From positions 1-9,028 of the forward strand of contig JAEZWW010000003.1 in NCBI GenBank assembly GCA_023442945.1: a stretch of DNA of 9,028 bases, written 5' to 3'. This DNA comes from Pseudomonadota bacterium (lineage in GTDB: Bacteria; Pseudomonadota; Gammaproteobacteria; Burkholderiales; Burkholderiaceae_C). Shown here piece after piece: positions 1 through 8,786 of this stretch (within the stretch, counting starts at the first letter, position 1; the number at the start of each line of letters is the position of its first letter). Position numbers and translations under genes: made by a program. The notes beneath the pieces were generated by a model. That model saw only the letters and a program-made list of their open reading frames with translations, had not been told where the DNA came from and made no database searches.

Positions 1-2460
<2,460 letters not shown>

Positions 2461-2470
2461 ACGACGGGCC

Positions 2471-2484
2471 GGCGCCTTCGCGCC
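2471..2484. terminator. Small hairpin between convergent metH and hydrolase genes
   Basis: A perfect 5-bp stem, GGCGC/GCGCC, closes a CTTC loop inside the 24-bp gap between the two convergent stop codons. It could help end transcription from either side. Neither strand has a T-tract after it, so it is not a canonical intrinsic terminator. A chance hairpin in GC-rich DNA is just as likely. Confidence 0.3.
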
Positions 2485-3672
2485 TCAACGCGCGGGCACG
2501 GCCGCCGGCGCGTCGCCAAACACCGCCGCGCGCGCCGCGTCGGACGGCAACACGCAGCCCACGTCGTGCCCGCAGCCTGGCACCACCACCAGCGGGCGCG
2601 GCCGGGGCGGTTGCAGCACGGCGCGTTCGTACGCCGCGTACGCCACACCGCGCTGCAGGCGGAACGGCCCTTGCAGCTGGGCGGCGCAGCGCCGGTCCAG
2701 CACATCCAGCGCCGCGGCGCGCGTGGCGGCGCTGTCGTCGGCGCCCTCCAGGTAGCGCACATCCGCTGTGCGGTACCGCGCCCGCGCCTCGGCGGCCGTG
2801 CGGCCCAGGTGGGCAGGCAGATTCTGCAGGCCGTACTTCCAGCGGTTGGCCTCGGGGCAGGTGGCAGCGGTCGGTGACACGAAACGCCACGCGCAGTCAC
2901 CCGGAAAAGCGCTGCCTGCACCACACGCGGCCCAGTCCACCGGCTGGCCACCCTGCTGCGGCTGGGGCCGAACATCGTCAAAGTACAGCCAGCTGCTGGG
3001 CGCTGCGACCACATAGCGCAGCTTCACACCCGTTGGCGCGTCGGCCGCGAAACCGATGCTGCGCTGCACCAGCTGCGCTCCGGCTGAAAAGCCCGCCAAC
3101 GTGATGGTGCGCAAGCTGGGCCATTGGCGGTGCAGCTCGGCGATCAGCGCGTCGAGCGCCGCGAACGCGCCGACGGGCGCGCCGCCCCCGCGCGACAAAG
3201 CGCCTTCCGCCCAGCCGCCGCAGGTCCACAGCGCGTCGCCCGGGGCCAAGTCGGGCGTGCCCCGGCTCTGACAGCGCTGAGCCTGCGCCGGCACGACCTG
3301 GAAGGCCGGCGCCACGACCAGCGCGCGGCCTGCGCGCTGCGCGCGCTCGGCGGCTTCCAGCCCGGCACGGAAGCTGGCCCGCACGTTGCGCGAATACCCG
3401 TGGATGACGACCAGCGCCTCGGTCGGCGGCGCCACCGTCACGCCCGGACGGGCCGACGCGTAGTAGGCCAGCGCACCGGCGCCGCCCGGCAGGCTCAGGC
3501 GGTGCAGGCAGGCCGGGTCGGCGTCGCGCTGACAAGCCGCCGATGGCGCTGAGCCGACGGCCTCATTGCCGCGCGCTGCCGATTGCGCGTGCGCCCCGGC
3601 CAACGCACCGAAGACGCCCAACCCAAGAACCATCGCGCGCGCGGCGCGGCGGGAAAGTCGTTGCCATGGCAT
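2485..3672 (-). CDS. Secreted or periplasmic alpha/beta-hydrolase, cysteine-rich
   Basis: 395 residues with a clear signal peptide: a basic start (MPWQRLSRRAARA), a hydrophobic core and a likely signal peptidase I site after AHA at residue 29. The mature part looks like an alpha/beta-hydrolase. HGYSRN at 91-96 is the probable oxyanion-hole region. GFSAG at 194-198 is the nucleophile elbow with Ser196. The acid is probably Asp312 or Asp313 in LEGADDS, and the base is probably His369 in GCGHD. Ten cysteines (47, 55, 134, 151, 250, 260, 272, 329, 367, 373) suit disulfide bonding outside the cytoplasm. The substrate is unknown; a carboxylesterase or polymer-ester depolymerase role is possible but unproven. 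The ATG at 3672 was chosen because it gives a complete signal peptide; no good ribosome-binding site precedes it. It converges on metH with a 24-bp gap and diverges from the next gene, so it is probably transcribed alone. Confidence 0.88.
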   Translation of the reverse strand: MPWQRLSRRAARAMVLGLGVFGALAGAHAQSAARGNEAVGSAPSAACQRDADPACLHRLSLPGGAGALAYYASARPGVTVAPPTEALVVIHGYSRNVRASFRAGLEAAERAQRAGRALVVAPAFQVVPAQAQRCQSRGTPDLAPGDALWTCGGWAEGALSRGGGAPVGAFAALDALIAELHRQWPSLRTITLAGFSAGAQLVQRSIGFAADAPTGVKLRYVVAAPSSWLYFDDVRPQPQQGGQPVDWAACGAGSAFPGDCAWRFVSPTAATCPEANRWKYGLQNLPAHLGRTAAEARARYRTADVRYLEGADDSAATRAAALDVLDRRCAAQLQGPFRLQRGVAYAAYERAVLQPPRPRPLVVVPGCGHDVGCVLPSDAARAAVFGDAPAAVPAR

Positions 3673-3783
3673 GGCCGCAGGCTAGCAGCCCGCGCGCGGC
3701 GCTGTCCACCAGCCAGCACTTTGGCCTGCCGCTCCCCCGATCAGTGTCGACCAGCGCGCGTTGCGTGCCGCAGAATCACCGGC

Positions 3784-4275
3784 ATGCGATGGCTTCTGTC
3801 TTTCTTCGCCGCCCTGCTTGTCGTCGGCGGCGCCTCGGCGCAAACCGCGAACCCCGTGTCGACCAGCTTGTTCGACGCCCGCGCGCCCGCCGGCTGGGTG
3901 CGGGAAACGCGGCCTTCTGTGGTCAACCTGACGTCTCCCAACGCACCGTTGGAGACGACCGGCGTGCTGGTGTGCGACCCGCGCCAGGGGTCGGTGCACG
4001 AGGTCTGCATCCGCTCTTGCGCTGCCATCAGTCTGGAGGCGCCCCATCTTCTGGAACCGCTGGACCTCGCGAAGGTGCAGCGGGGTGAACAGCGCCACCC
4101 AGGCTATTGGGAATACACCGCGACCGGCCCGTTCAAGGACGGCGGCGCATGGCTGACGGTCTCCGTGCTGTGCGACGGCCACGGGCTGGCTGTGGTGGGG
4201 ACGCGGGCAGCCAGCCGGGCGCGCAGCGAGGAATTGCAACGCGGTTTTGTGTCGTCGGTGCACTGGCGCCGCTAG
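3784..4275 (+). CDS. Small secreted protein of unknown function
   Basis: 163 residues; I do not recognise the family. The first 19 residues form a good signal peptide (MRWLLSFFAALLVVGGASA), with likely cleavage before Gln20. The mature protein has four cysteines (64, 75, 79, 130), enough for two disulfides, and no further membrane segment, so a periplasmic or exported location is likely. The segment at 35-62 (PAGWVRETRP, VNLTSPNAPLETTG) and the repeated aromatic/Gly pattern at 108-127 suggest a compact beta-rich fold, but this is only an impression. The reading frame stays open upstream to 3583, but the ATG at 3784 is preferred: it starts exactly at the signal peptide and avoids overlap with the divergent hydrolase. 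No strong ribosome-binding site is visible before it. Its stop lies 13 bp from the convergent stop of the next gene. Confidence 0.8.
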   Translation: MRWLLSFFAALLVVGGASAQTANPVSTSLFDARAPAGWVRETRPSVVNLTSPNAPLETTGVLVCDPRQGSVHEVCIRSCAAISLEAPHLLEPLDLAKVQRGEQRHPGYWEYTATGPFKDGGAWLTVSVLCDGHGLAVVGTRAASRARSEELQRGFVSSVHWRR

Positions 4276-4282
4276 CGGGCGC
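4266..4282. terminator. Hairpin at the convergent gene junction
   Basis: GCGCCG at 4266-4271 pairs with CGG-CGC at 4276-4282, with one bulged G at 4279 and a CTAG loop that includes the stop codon of the secreted-protein gene. It lies where two genes converge with a 13-bp gap, so it may act as a two-way terminator. No T-tract follows on either strand, and GC-rich DNA forms such structures by chance. Confidence 0.25.
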
Positions 4283-4288
4283 GCCGCG

Positions 4289-4738
4289 TCAGCCCAGGCT
4301 CTCGTCCAGCCCCGGGCGCAGCGCGCGCAGCTGCCGCGCGAACTTGATGGAAATGTTCAGCAGCGCCGAATCGCCGTTGGTGAAGCGAAAGCGGGCGCGG
4401 TGCACGCGGCTGAACATCAGGATCCCCGTCATGGCAGCGCTGAACACCACCAGGCCCAACAGCGTCCAGACCTTGCCGAAGAACAGCCAGCCCACCAGGT
4501 TGAGGCCGATACCCAGCACCAGGACCAGCCCGAACGCGCTCCAGGGTTGGCGCGCCAGCCGGTCGAAACGGCCGTTGGGCTCCCATTCGGCCGACGTCAT
4601 GTCGGCCAGCGGGTAGACGCGCGGGTTCTCGTTGGTGCGGATCAGGGTGAAGCCGCGCTGCGGGTCAAAGTCGGCGGTACCCAGCTTGTTGGGCAGCCAG
4701 ACGGCGCCGCCCACGATGTTCATGGTCTCAACGGCCAT
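4289..4738 (-). CDS. Two-TM inner-membrane protein of unknown function
   Basis: 149 residues, family not recognised. Residues 1-66 are soluble (LPNKLGTADFDPQRGF, TNENPRVYPLADM, EWEPNGRFDRLARQP). Two hydrophobic segments follow, about 67-88 and 90-110, joined by a very short turn (FGKV), so they form a hairpin with both ends on the same side, probably the cytoplasm. The tail (RVHRARFRFTNGDSALLNISIKFARQLRAL) is basic and might form a small beta-strand/helix domain. The frame stays open upstream to 4858 inside the adenosyltransferase gene, but the ATG at 4738 has an ideal AGGAGG five bases before it and is clearly the start. It lies 46 bp after the adenosyltransferase gene in the same direction and is probably the last gene of the aroE cluster. 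Nothing in its sequence ties it to cobalamin or shikimate metabolism. Confidence 0.85.
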   Translation of the reverse strand: MAVETMNIVGGAVWLPNKLGTADFDPQRGFTLIRTNENPRVYPLADMTSAEWEPNGRFDRLARQPWSAFGLVLVLGIGLNLVGWLFFGKVWTLLGLVVFSAAMTGILMFSRVHRARFRFTNGDSALLNISIKFARQLRALRPGLDESLG

Positions 4739-4743
4739 GGCGT

Positions 4744-4749
4744 CCTCCT
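4744..4749 (-). promoter_or_regulatory. Strong ribosome-binding site for the two-TM protein
   Basis: On the minus strand AGGAGG stands five bases before the ATG at 4738. It is the best Shine-Dalgarno sequence in the window and fixes the start of the two-TM protein against the longer upstream frame. It suggests this last cluster gene is translated independently and efficiently. Confidence 0.85.
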
Positions 4750-4784
4750 GATTTTTGTTTGGTGTGGCGCGGCCTGGCTCGGCC

Positions 4785-5366
4785 TCAGTCCGGCGCGTTC
4801 TGCGCGCGTGCCAGGCGCTCGCTCTTCCAGTACACGTCGTCGCCGATGCCCCCGCCATGGCGGTTCAGCACGCGCGACAGCACAAACATCAAATCGCTCA
4901 GCCGGTTCAGGTAACGGCGCGGCGCGGGGCGCACGGCCGCGTCCTGCTCGCCCAGCGCGACCACGGCGCGCTCGGCCCGACGCGCCACGGTGCGGCACAC
5001 GTGGGCTTGCGCGGCGGCGCGGGTGCCGGCGGGCAGGATGAACTCTTCCAGTTTGGGCAGCGTGGCGTTGTACTCGGCCAGCGCCGCGTCCAGCTGCGCC
5101 AGCGCGTCGTCCTTCAGCAATTCAAAGCCGGGAATCGACAGCTCGCCGCCCAGGTTGAACAGCTGGTGCTGGATGTCGATCAGCAGCTCGCGCACGCTGG
5201 CCGGCAGGTCTTCGCACAGCAGCAGGCCGATGTGGCTGTTCAATTCGTCCACGTCGCCCATGGCGTTGGGGCGGCCGCTGGCCTTGGATACGCGCGTGTT
5301 GTCGCCCAGGCCTGTGGTGCCGTCGTCGCCGGTGCGGGTGGCGATCTGCGTGAGGCGTTTGCCCAT
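4785..5366 (-). CDS. PduO-type ATP:cob(I)alamin adenosyltransferase
   Basis: Moves the 5'-deoxyadenosyl group of ATP onto cob(I)alamin or cob(I)yrinic acid a,c-diamide, making the adenosylcobalamin form of B12 in the cytoplasm. The 193 residues match the usual length of this trimeric family. Visible family features are the N-terminal ATP-binding TRTGDDGTTGLGD (10-22) with TRVSK, GDVDELNSHIG (37-47), the arginine-rich CRTVARRAERAVVAL (124-138), and YLNRLSDLMFVLSR (152-165). The ATG at 5366 has GGAG eight bases upstream, and the gene begins 15 bp after the aroQ stop, so the two are probably cotranscribed. This protein is distinct from the CobA/BtuR type. Family members are variously named pduO, cobO, mmaB or atr, so no symbol is given. 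MetH nearby uses methylcobalamin, so the client of the adenosyl form (for example a mutase or ribonucleotide reductase) must lie outside the window. Confidence 0.96.
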   Translation of the reverse strand: MGKRLTQIATRTGDDGTTGLGDNTRVSKASGRPNAMGDVDELNSHIGLLLCEDLPASVRELLIDIQHQLFNLGGELSIPGFELLKDDALAQLDAALAEYNATLPKLEEFILPAGTRAAAQAHVCRTVARRAERAVVALGEQDAAVRPAPRRYLNRLSDLMFVLSRVLNRHGGGIGDDVYWKSERLARAQNAPD

Positions 5367-5374
5367 CGTGTTTG

Positions 5375-5378
5375 CTCC
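5375..5378 (-). promoter_or_regulatory. Ribosome-binding site for the adenosyltransferase
   Basis: GGAG on the minus strand, eight bases before the ATG at 5366, lies inside the 15-bp gap after the aroQ stop. It supports this start and reinitiation on a shared transcript. Confidence 0.6.
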
Positions 5379-5381
5379 GTT

Positions 5382-5825
5382 TTAAGTAGCTGGCCGCGCA
5401 GTGTTGACGGCGGCCCGCAGCCCCAAAAGGTAAGAATCCACGCCAAAGCCGCAGATCTGCCCGCGCGCGATGTCGCTGATGAAGGACTGGTGGCGGAAGG
5501 CCTCGCGTGCGTGGATGTTGCTCATGTGCACTTCAACAATCGGGCACTTCAAGATCGCCAGCGCGTCGCGGATCGCCACGCTGGTGTGCGTCCATGCGCC
5601 AGCGTTGATGACCACGGCGTCCACCGCATCGCGGTGCGCCTGGTGGATGCGCTCGCACATCGCGCCTTCGTGGTTGGTCTGGAAGAACTCGGCGCGCACG
5701 CCCAGCTCGGCCGCCAGGCTTTGCAGGGCCGCGTCGATGTCCGCCAGCGTGGCCGTGCCGTACTGGGCCGGGTCGCGCTGGCCGAACATGTTGAGGTTGA
5801 TGCCGTGCAGGACGAGGACGTTCAT
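5382..5825 (-). CDS. aroQ: Type II 3-dehydroquinate dehydratase
   Basis: Dehydrates 3-dehydroquinate to 3-dehydroshikimate, the third step of the shikimate pathway to aromatic amino acids and folate. The 147 residues fit the small dodecameric type II family. Visible features are LVLHGINLNMFGQRDP (4-19), the catalytic Tyr22 in QYG, FFQTNHEG (47-54), INAGAWTHTSVAIRDAL (73-89), and VEVHMSNIHAREAFR (97-111), which holds the catalytic His100 and a substrate-binding Arg111. The flexible lid contains Arg17. Family members start with a short hydrophobic strand, so the ATG at 5825 is preferred; an ATG three codons upstream (5834) is also possible, and neither has a strong ribosome-binding site. The gene lies 44 bp after the NTF2-like gene and 15 bp before the adenosyltransferase, with aroE two genes upstream. 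The last residues (NTARPAT) are beyond the conserved fold. Confidence 0.97.
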   Translation of the reverse strand: MNVLVLHGINLNMFGQRDPAQYGTATLADIDAALQSLAAELGVRAEFFQTNHEGAMCERIHQAHRDAVDAVVINAGAWTHTSVAIRDALAILKCPIVEVHMSNIHAREAFRHQSFISDIARGQICGFGVDSYLLGLRAAVNTARPAT

Positions 5826-5869
5826 GCCCGCCATTATCGGTACGCGCGCAGGCGGTGCCGCGTCCCGCG

Positions 5870-6256
5870 TCAGGGCACGAAGGGCGTGCCTTGGTGAAAA
5901 CGCATCTGCCAGCCCTGCGGCCCACGCGTCCACAGCGAAGCGCGGTGCGCATGCTCTTGCTGACCGCCGGCGCGGGTCAGCACGCTGTCGTAGGTGACCA
6001 GCACCGTGGCCGTGTCGATGGCGCGGAAGGTCAGGTGCGGCAGCGGCAGTTGGCAATCGATCGGGCCGGCGGGCGCCGCCACGACTTCGTCGCGCGTGTA
6101 GGCCGCGCCGGAGCGGCCGAACTCGGTGAAATCGGCGGCCAGGTGGCGTTGCAGAAAAACCGGGTCAAAGCGCGTTTCGGCACGCCAAAAAGCTTCTTCC
6201 AGCGCCGTCAGCTCGGCGCGGTCAAGCTCGCTCAGCTGCAGCGCCGCCACGTTCAC
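5870..6256 (-). CDS. NTF2-like / DUF4440 family protein
   Basis: 128 residues resembling the SnoaL/DUF4440 branch of the NTF2-like fold, a cone-shaped alpha+beta barrel that usually encloses a small pocket. Typical features are the N-terminal helix ELTALEEAFWRAETRFD (15-31), LAADFTEFGRSGAAYTRDEVV (39-59), a run of strands from about 75, and the ending ASLWTRGPQGWQMRFHQGTPF (106-126). No catalytic residues can be assigned. The proposed start is a GTG at 6256 whose codon overlaps the aroE TGA stop (GTGA), which suggests translational coupling; a second GTG two codons on (6250) is also possible. It lies between aroE and aroQ, 44 bp before aroQ, so it is made with two shikimate enzymes, but I see no evidence that it acts in the pathway. 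Confidence 0.85.
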   Translation of the reverse strand: MNVAALQLSELDRAELTALEEAFWRAETRFDPVFLQRHLAADFTEFGRSGAAYTRDEVVAAPAGPIDCQLPLPHLTFRAIDTATVLVTYDSVLTRAGGQQEHAHRASLWTRGPQGWQMRFHQGTPFVP

Positions 6257-7092
6257 ACCAGCGGCACCGTCAACCGCGCCAGCGCTTCACGCGTGTCCGG
6301 GCGCACGCCGCGCCACCACGCAAAGGCCTCGGCCGCCTGTTCGACCAGCATGCCCACGCCATCGGCCACGCGCGCCACGCCGGCGGCCTGGGCGGCACGC
6401 AAAAACGGCGTCAGGCCCTTGCCGTACACCATGTCGTAGGCCAGCGCGCCGGGCGCGAAGGCGCTGGCGGGCACGGGCGGGGCGAAGCCGCTCAGGCTGG
6501 CGGACGTGGCGTTGATCAGCACATCAAACGGCGGGGCGCCCGTCAACGCGTCAAAGCCGCTGCCGCGCAGCGTGCAGGTGCCGGCGTGCGGCGCCAGTTC
6601 ATCGGCCAGCGTGCGCGCCTTGTCGGCCGTGCGGTTGGCGACCAGGATGTCCACCGCGCCGGCCAGCGCCAGCGGCCGCAGCGCGCCGCGCGTGGCACCA
6701 CCCGCACCCAGCACCAGCACGCGCCGCCCGGCCAGCGCCGCGCCCAGGTTGTGGGTGATGTCGCGCACCAGGCCGATGCCGTCGAAATTGCGCGCCTCGA
6801 CCCGGCCGCCATCGAAGCGCAACGCGTTGGCGGCGCCGGCCAGACGCGCGTCGTCGCTGGCCTCGTCGGCCGCGGCCAGCGCCTGCAGCTTGAAGGGCAG
6901 CGTCACGTTCAGCCCGCGCCCGCCACTGGCGCGGAAGTCGGCCAGCGCGCGCGCAAAGCCGCCTTCGTCGGCGCCGCCGTCGATCAGCCCATAGGTCATG
7001 TCCTGCCCCGTCGCCTGCGCGAACAGGCCGTGGATCAGGGGCGATTGGCTGTGGGCGATGGGGTGGCCGATGACGGCGTAACGGTCGGGCAT
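6253..7092 (-). CDS. aroE: Shikimate dehydrogenase (NADP-dependent)
   Basis: Reduces 3-dehydroshikimate to shikimate with NADPH, the step after AroQ. At 279 residues it has the usual family length. The shikimate-binding N-terminus is YAVIGHPIAHSQSPLIHG (5-22) with Ser15 and Ser17. The catalytic Lys68 is in LNVTLPFK (61-68), and the catalytic-pair Asp104 is in NFDGIGLVRD, where NTDG is more usual. The NADP site is GAGGATRGAL (129-138) with NRT (153-155). INATSASLSG (193-202), YDMVYGKGLTPFL (219-231) and DGVGMLVEQAAEAFAWWRG complete the pattern. The ATG at 7092 gives a normal N-terminus; the frame is open further upstream, but those residues are not AroE-like. No Shine-Dalgarno sequence precedes it; a perfect inverted repeat abuts the start codon instead. 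It is the first gene of the five-gene leftward cluster and diverges from the exporter gene across 189 bp. Confidence 0.97.
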   Translation of the reverse strand: MPDRYAVIGHPIAHSQSPLIHGLFAQATGQDMTYGLIDGGADEGGFARALADFRASGGRGLNVTLPFKLQALAAADEASDDARLAGAANALRFDGGRVEARNFDGIGLVRDITHNLGAALAGRRVLVLGAGGATRGALRPLALAGAVDILVANRTADKARTLADELAPHAGTCTLRGSGFDALTGAPPFDVLINATSASLSGFAPPVPASAFAPGALAYDMVYGKGLTPFLRAAQAAGVARVADGVGMLVEQAAEAFAWWRGVRPDTREALARLTVPLV

Positions 7093-7129
7093 GCGCGGGC
7101 TTTTTGGGGAAGACGAAGAAGCCCGCGCA
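7092..7129. promoter_or_regulatory. Perfect inverted repeat abutting the aroE start codon
   Basis: TGCGCGGGCTT at 7092-7102 and AAGCCCGCGCA at 7119-7129 are perfect complements, 11 bp each, around a 16-base spacer. Base 7092 is the first base of the aroE ATG. In an aroE transcript the stem would occupy the place where a ribosome-binding site should be, and no such site is seen. In a rightward transcript the stem can grow to 14 pairs with one G-U pair (7103-7105 with 7116-7118). It could be an operator, a translational control hairpin or a barrier to stray transcripts. The repeat itself is certain; its role is inference. Confidence 0.55.
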
Positions 7130-7270
7130 GTGTAGAGCGCGCCACCCGCCCTGGCCCAAGCGCCGTGCTCGCCGGGCTGGCCCTTCGGTACGCACCGAAA
7201 CACGCCCTGGCGGTGCGGACATAGGCTGGGTCACACGGCGGCAACGCAAGCAAGCGATATACCTGCCCAC

Positions 7271-7275
7271 AGGAG
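7271..7275 (+). promoter_or_regulatory. Ribosome-binding site for the MFS exporter
   Basis: AGGAG stands six bases before the GTG at 7282 and decides that start: the coding frame that follows matches a transporter N-terminus, and no in-frame ATG has a comparable site. Confidence 0.8.
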
Positions 7276-7281
7276 CACCAC

Positions 7282-8703
7282 GTGACCCTCACCCCACGCC
7301 GCAGCCACACCAACCCCAGCCAGGCACCGGCGCCCGCCTTGCGCTGGGTGCTGACCGTGCTCTGCCTGGGCGTGGTGCTGGCGCAGGTGGACACGTCCAT
7401 CGTCCTGCTGGCCACCCAGGCCATTGGCGCGCACTTTCACGCGAGTGTGGCGACGCTGCAATGGGTGGTCGATGGCTACAACCTGAGCTATGCGGTGCTG
7501 CTGCTCAGCGGGGGGCTGTTGGCCGATTTGATGGGCCGGCGCCGCACCTTCATGGCGGGGGTGGCGCTGTTCACCGGCGCGTCGCTGTTGTGTGCCTGGG
7601 CGCCGTCGGTGCAGGTGCTGGTGCTGGGCCGCGCGCTGGCGGGCGTGGGCGCGGCCTGCCTCATCCCCGCGTCGTTGGCGCTGGTGCGAGTGGTCTGGCC
7701 GCACCCGGACGCGCGCAACCGGGTGCTGGGCATTTGGGCCGCCAGCAACGGGCTGGCGCTGGCCATCGGCCCATCGCTGGGCGGTTTGCTGCTGCGGCAC
7801 CTGGGCTGGCGCAGCGTGTTCTTGGCGGTGGTGCCGCTGGGCGTGCTGACGCTGCTGGGCGCCTGGGCGTGGGTGCCGGAATCGGCCGACGCCCAGGGCC
7901 GCGACTTTGACGTGGGCGCGCAGGTGTTGGCCGGCGGCGCCCTGGCTGGGCTGGCCATCGCCGCCATCCACGCGCGCGAGCAGCCCTGGCTGGCCGGCGT
8001 GGCCGCACTGCTGGCCCTGCTGGCGCTGGCCGGCTTCGTCGCCGTGGAGCGCACCCGCGGCGCGCGCGCCCTGGTGCCGCTGGGCACCTTCCGCCTGCCC
8101 GCCTTCAGCGGCGCCGCGCTGGTGACGGTGGCGATGACCTTTGGCATGTACGGCGCGCTGTTCCTGCTGCCGCTGGAATGGCAGGCCAGCGGGCGGCTCA
8201 GCGCGCAACAAGCCGGCTTGGCGCTGCTGCCGATGGCGCTGGTGTTTGTGCTGGTATCGCCCTTCAGCGGCGCGCTGACACGCCGGCTGGGCGCGCGGGT
8301 GCAAGCCTGTGCCGGATCGGGCGTGATCGCGCTGGGCCTGCTGACGGTGGGCTGGGGCGGCACGGGCAGCGCCTGGGCGGCAACGCTGGGCGGCGCGCTG
8401 CTGGGCCTGGCGCTGACCGGCTTGGGCATGGGCCTGGCCACGGCACCGCTGATGGGCATGGCCGTGGGTGCCGTGCCGCCGGCGCGCGCGGGCACGGCGT
8501 CGGCCTTGATCAACGTGGCGCGCATGGTCGGCGCCACGCTGGGGGTGGCGCTGTTGGGCATGCTGTACGCCAGCGCGGGCGGCGGCGGGCACGGGCTGCG
8601 GCTGGCGATGACGGTCGGCGCGGTAGTGCAGTTGCTGTGCGTCGCGTTGGGGTGGCGCGTGATGGGCGCAGCGGACGGGGCGGCGCGGGACGGCCGTGGC
8701 TGA
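7282..8703 (+). CDS. DHA2-family major facilitator drug/metabolite exporter
   Basis: A 473-residue inner-membrane transporter, likely a proton-driven exporter of the EmrB/QacA (DHA2, 14-helix) branch. After a short basic N-terminus, the first helix (about 21-45) carries the acidic residue typical of this group, Asp37 in AQVDTSIVLLATQ. LQWVVDGYNLSYAVLL (59-74) is the classic second-helix region. Motif A is GGLLADLMGRRRTF (77-90), between helices 2 and 3. The fifth-helix antiporter motif C is seen as GLALAIGPSLGGLL (157-170). Hydrophobic segments continue to the C-terminus. The start is a GTG with AGGAG six bases upstream. The substrate cannot be read from sequence. No regulator gene lies beside it in the window; the 189-bp region shared with aroE must hold its promoter, but I could not pick convincing -35/-10 boxes. 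High GC gives long open frames on its opposite strand, which are not genes. Confidence 0.94.
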   Translation: MTLTPRRSHTNPSQAPAPALRWVLTVLCLGVVLAQVDTSIVLLATQAIGAHFHASVATLQWVVDGYNLSYAVLLLSGGLLADLMGRRRTFMAGVALFTGASLLCAWAPSVQVLVLGRALAGVGAACLIPASLALVRVVWPHPDARNRVLGIWAASNGLALAIGPSLGGLLLRHLGWRSVFLAVVPLGVLTLLGAWAWVPESADAQGRDFDVGAQVLAGGALAGLAIAAIHAREQPWLAGVAALLALLALAGFVAVERTRGARALVPLGTFRLPAFSGAALVTVAMTFGMYGALFLLPLEWQASGRLSAQQAGLALLPMALVFVLVSPFSGALTRRLGARVQACAGSGVIALGLLTVGWGGTGSAWAATLGGALLGLALTGLGMGLATAPLMGMAVGAVPPARAGTASALINVARMVGATLGVALLGMLYASAGGGGHGLRLAMTVGAVVQLLCVALGWRVMGAADGAARDGRG

Positions 8704-8721
8704 TTCGGGCGGGGTGTTGAC

Positions 8722-8744
8722 CGGTGGGCCTTAGCGCCCGACCG
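8722..8744. terminator. Hairpin after the MFS exporter
   Basis: CGGTGGGC at 8722-8729 pairs with GCCC-ACCG at 8736-8744, leaving one bulged G (8740) and a six-base loop, CTTAGC. It begins 19 bases after the exporter stop, a natural place for a terminator. An alternative stem, CGGGCG at 8706-8711 with CGCCCG at 8735-8740, competes with it. No T-tract follows, so termination is only suggested. Confidence 0.4.
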
Positions 8745-8786
8745 CCGCGTCACATGACAGCCGCGACGGCGCCGCCATCGACTGTA

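Noticed and set aside
3583..3783. Longer N-terminus for the small secreted protein
   Set aside because: The extra 67 residues are Arg-rich and overlap the hydrolase gene. The ATG at 3784 begins a proper signal peptide.
3744..3867. GTGTCGACCAGC present twice, at 3744-3755 and 3856-3867
   Set aside because: A 12-bp match in GC-rich DNA with one copy inside coding sequence; no symmetry, no promoter context and no third copy.
4785..5366. B12 riboswitch for the adenosyltransferase or metH
   Set aside because: The 15-bp gap before the adenosyltransferase has no room for one, and the metH leader lies outside the window.
5371..5402. Possible third remnant of the 63-bp repeat at the aroQ end (TTAAGTAGCTGGCCGCGCAG)
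   Set aside because: Only about 18 of 32 positions agree with the metH copy, and the right half of the element is missing because the sequence is ordinary aroQ code. Chance cannot be excluded.
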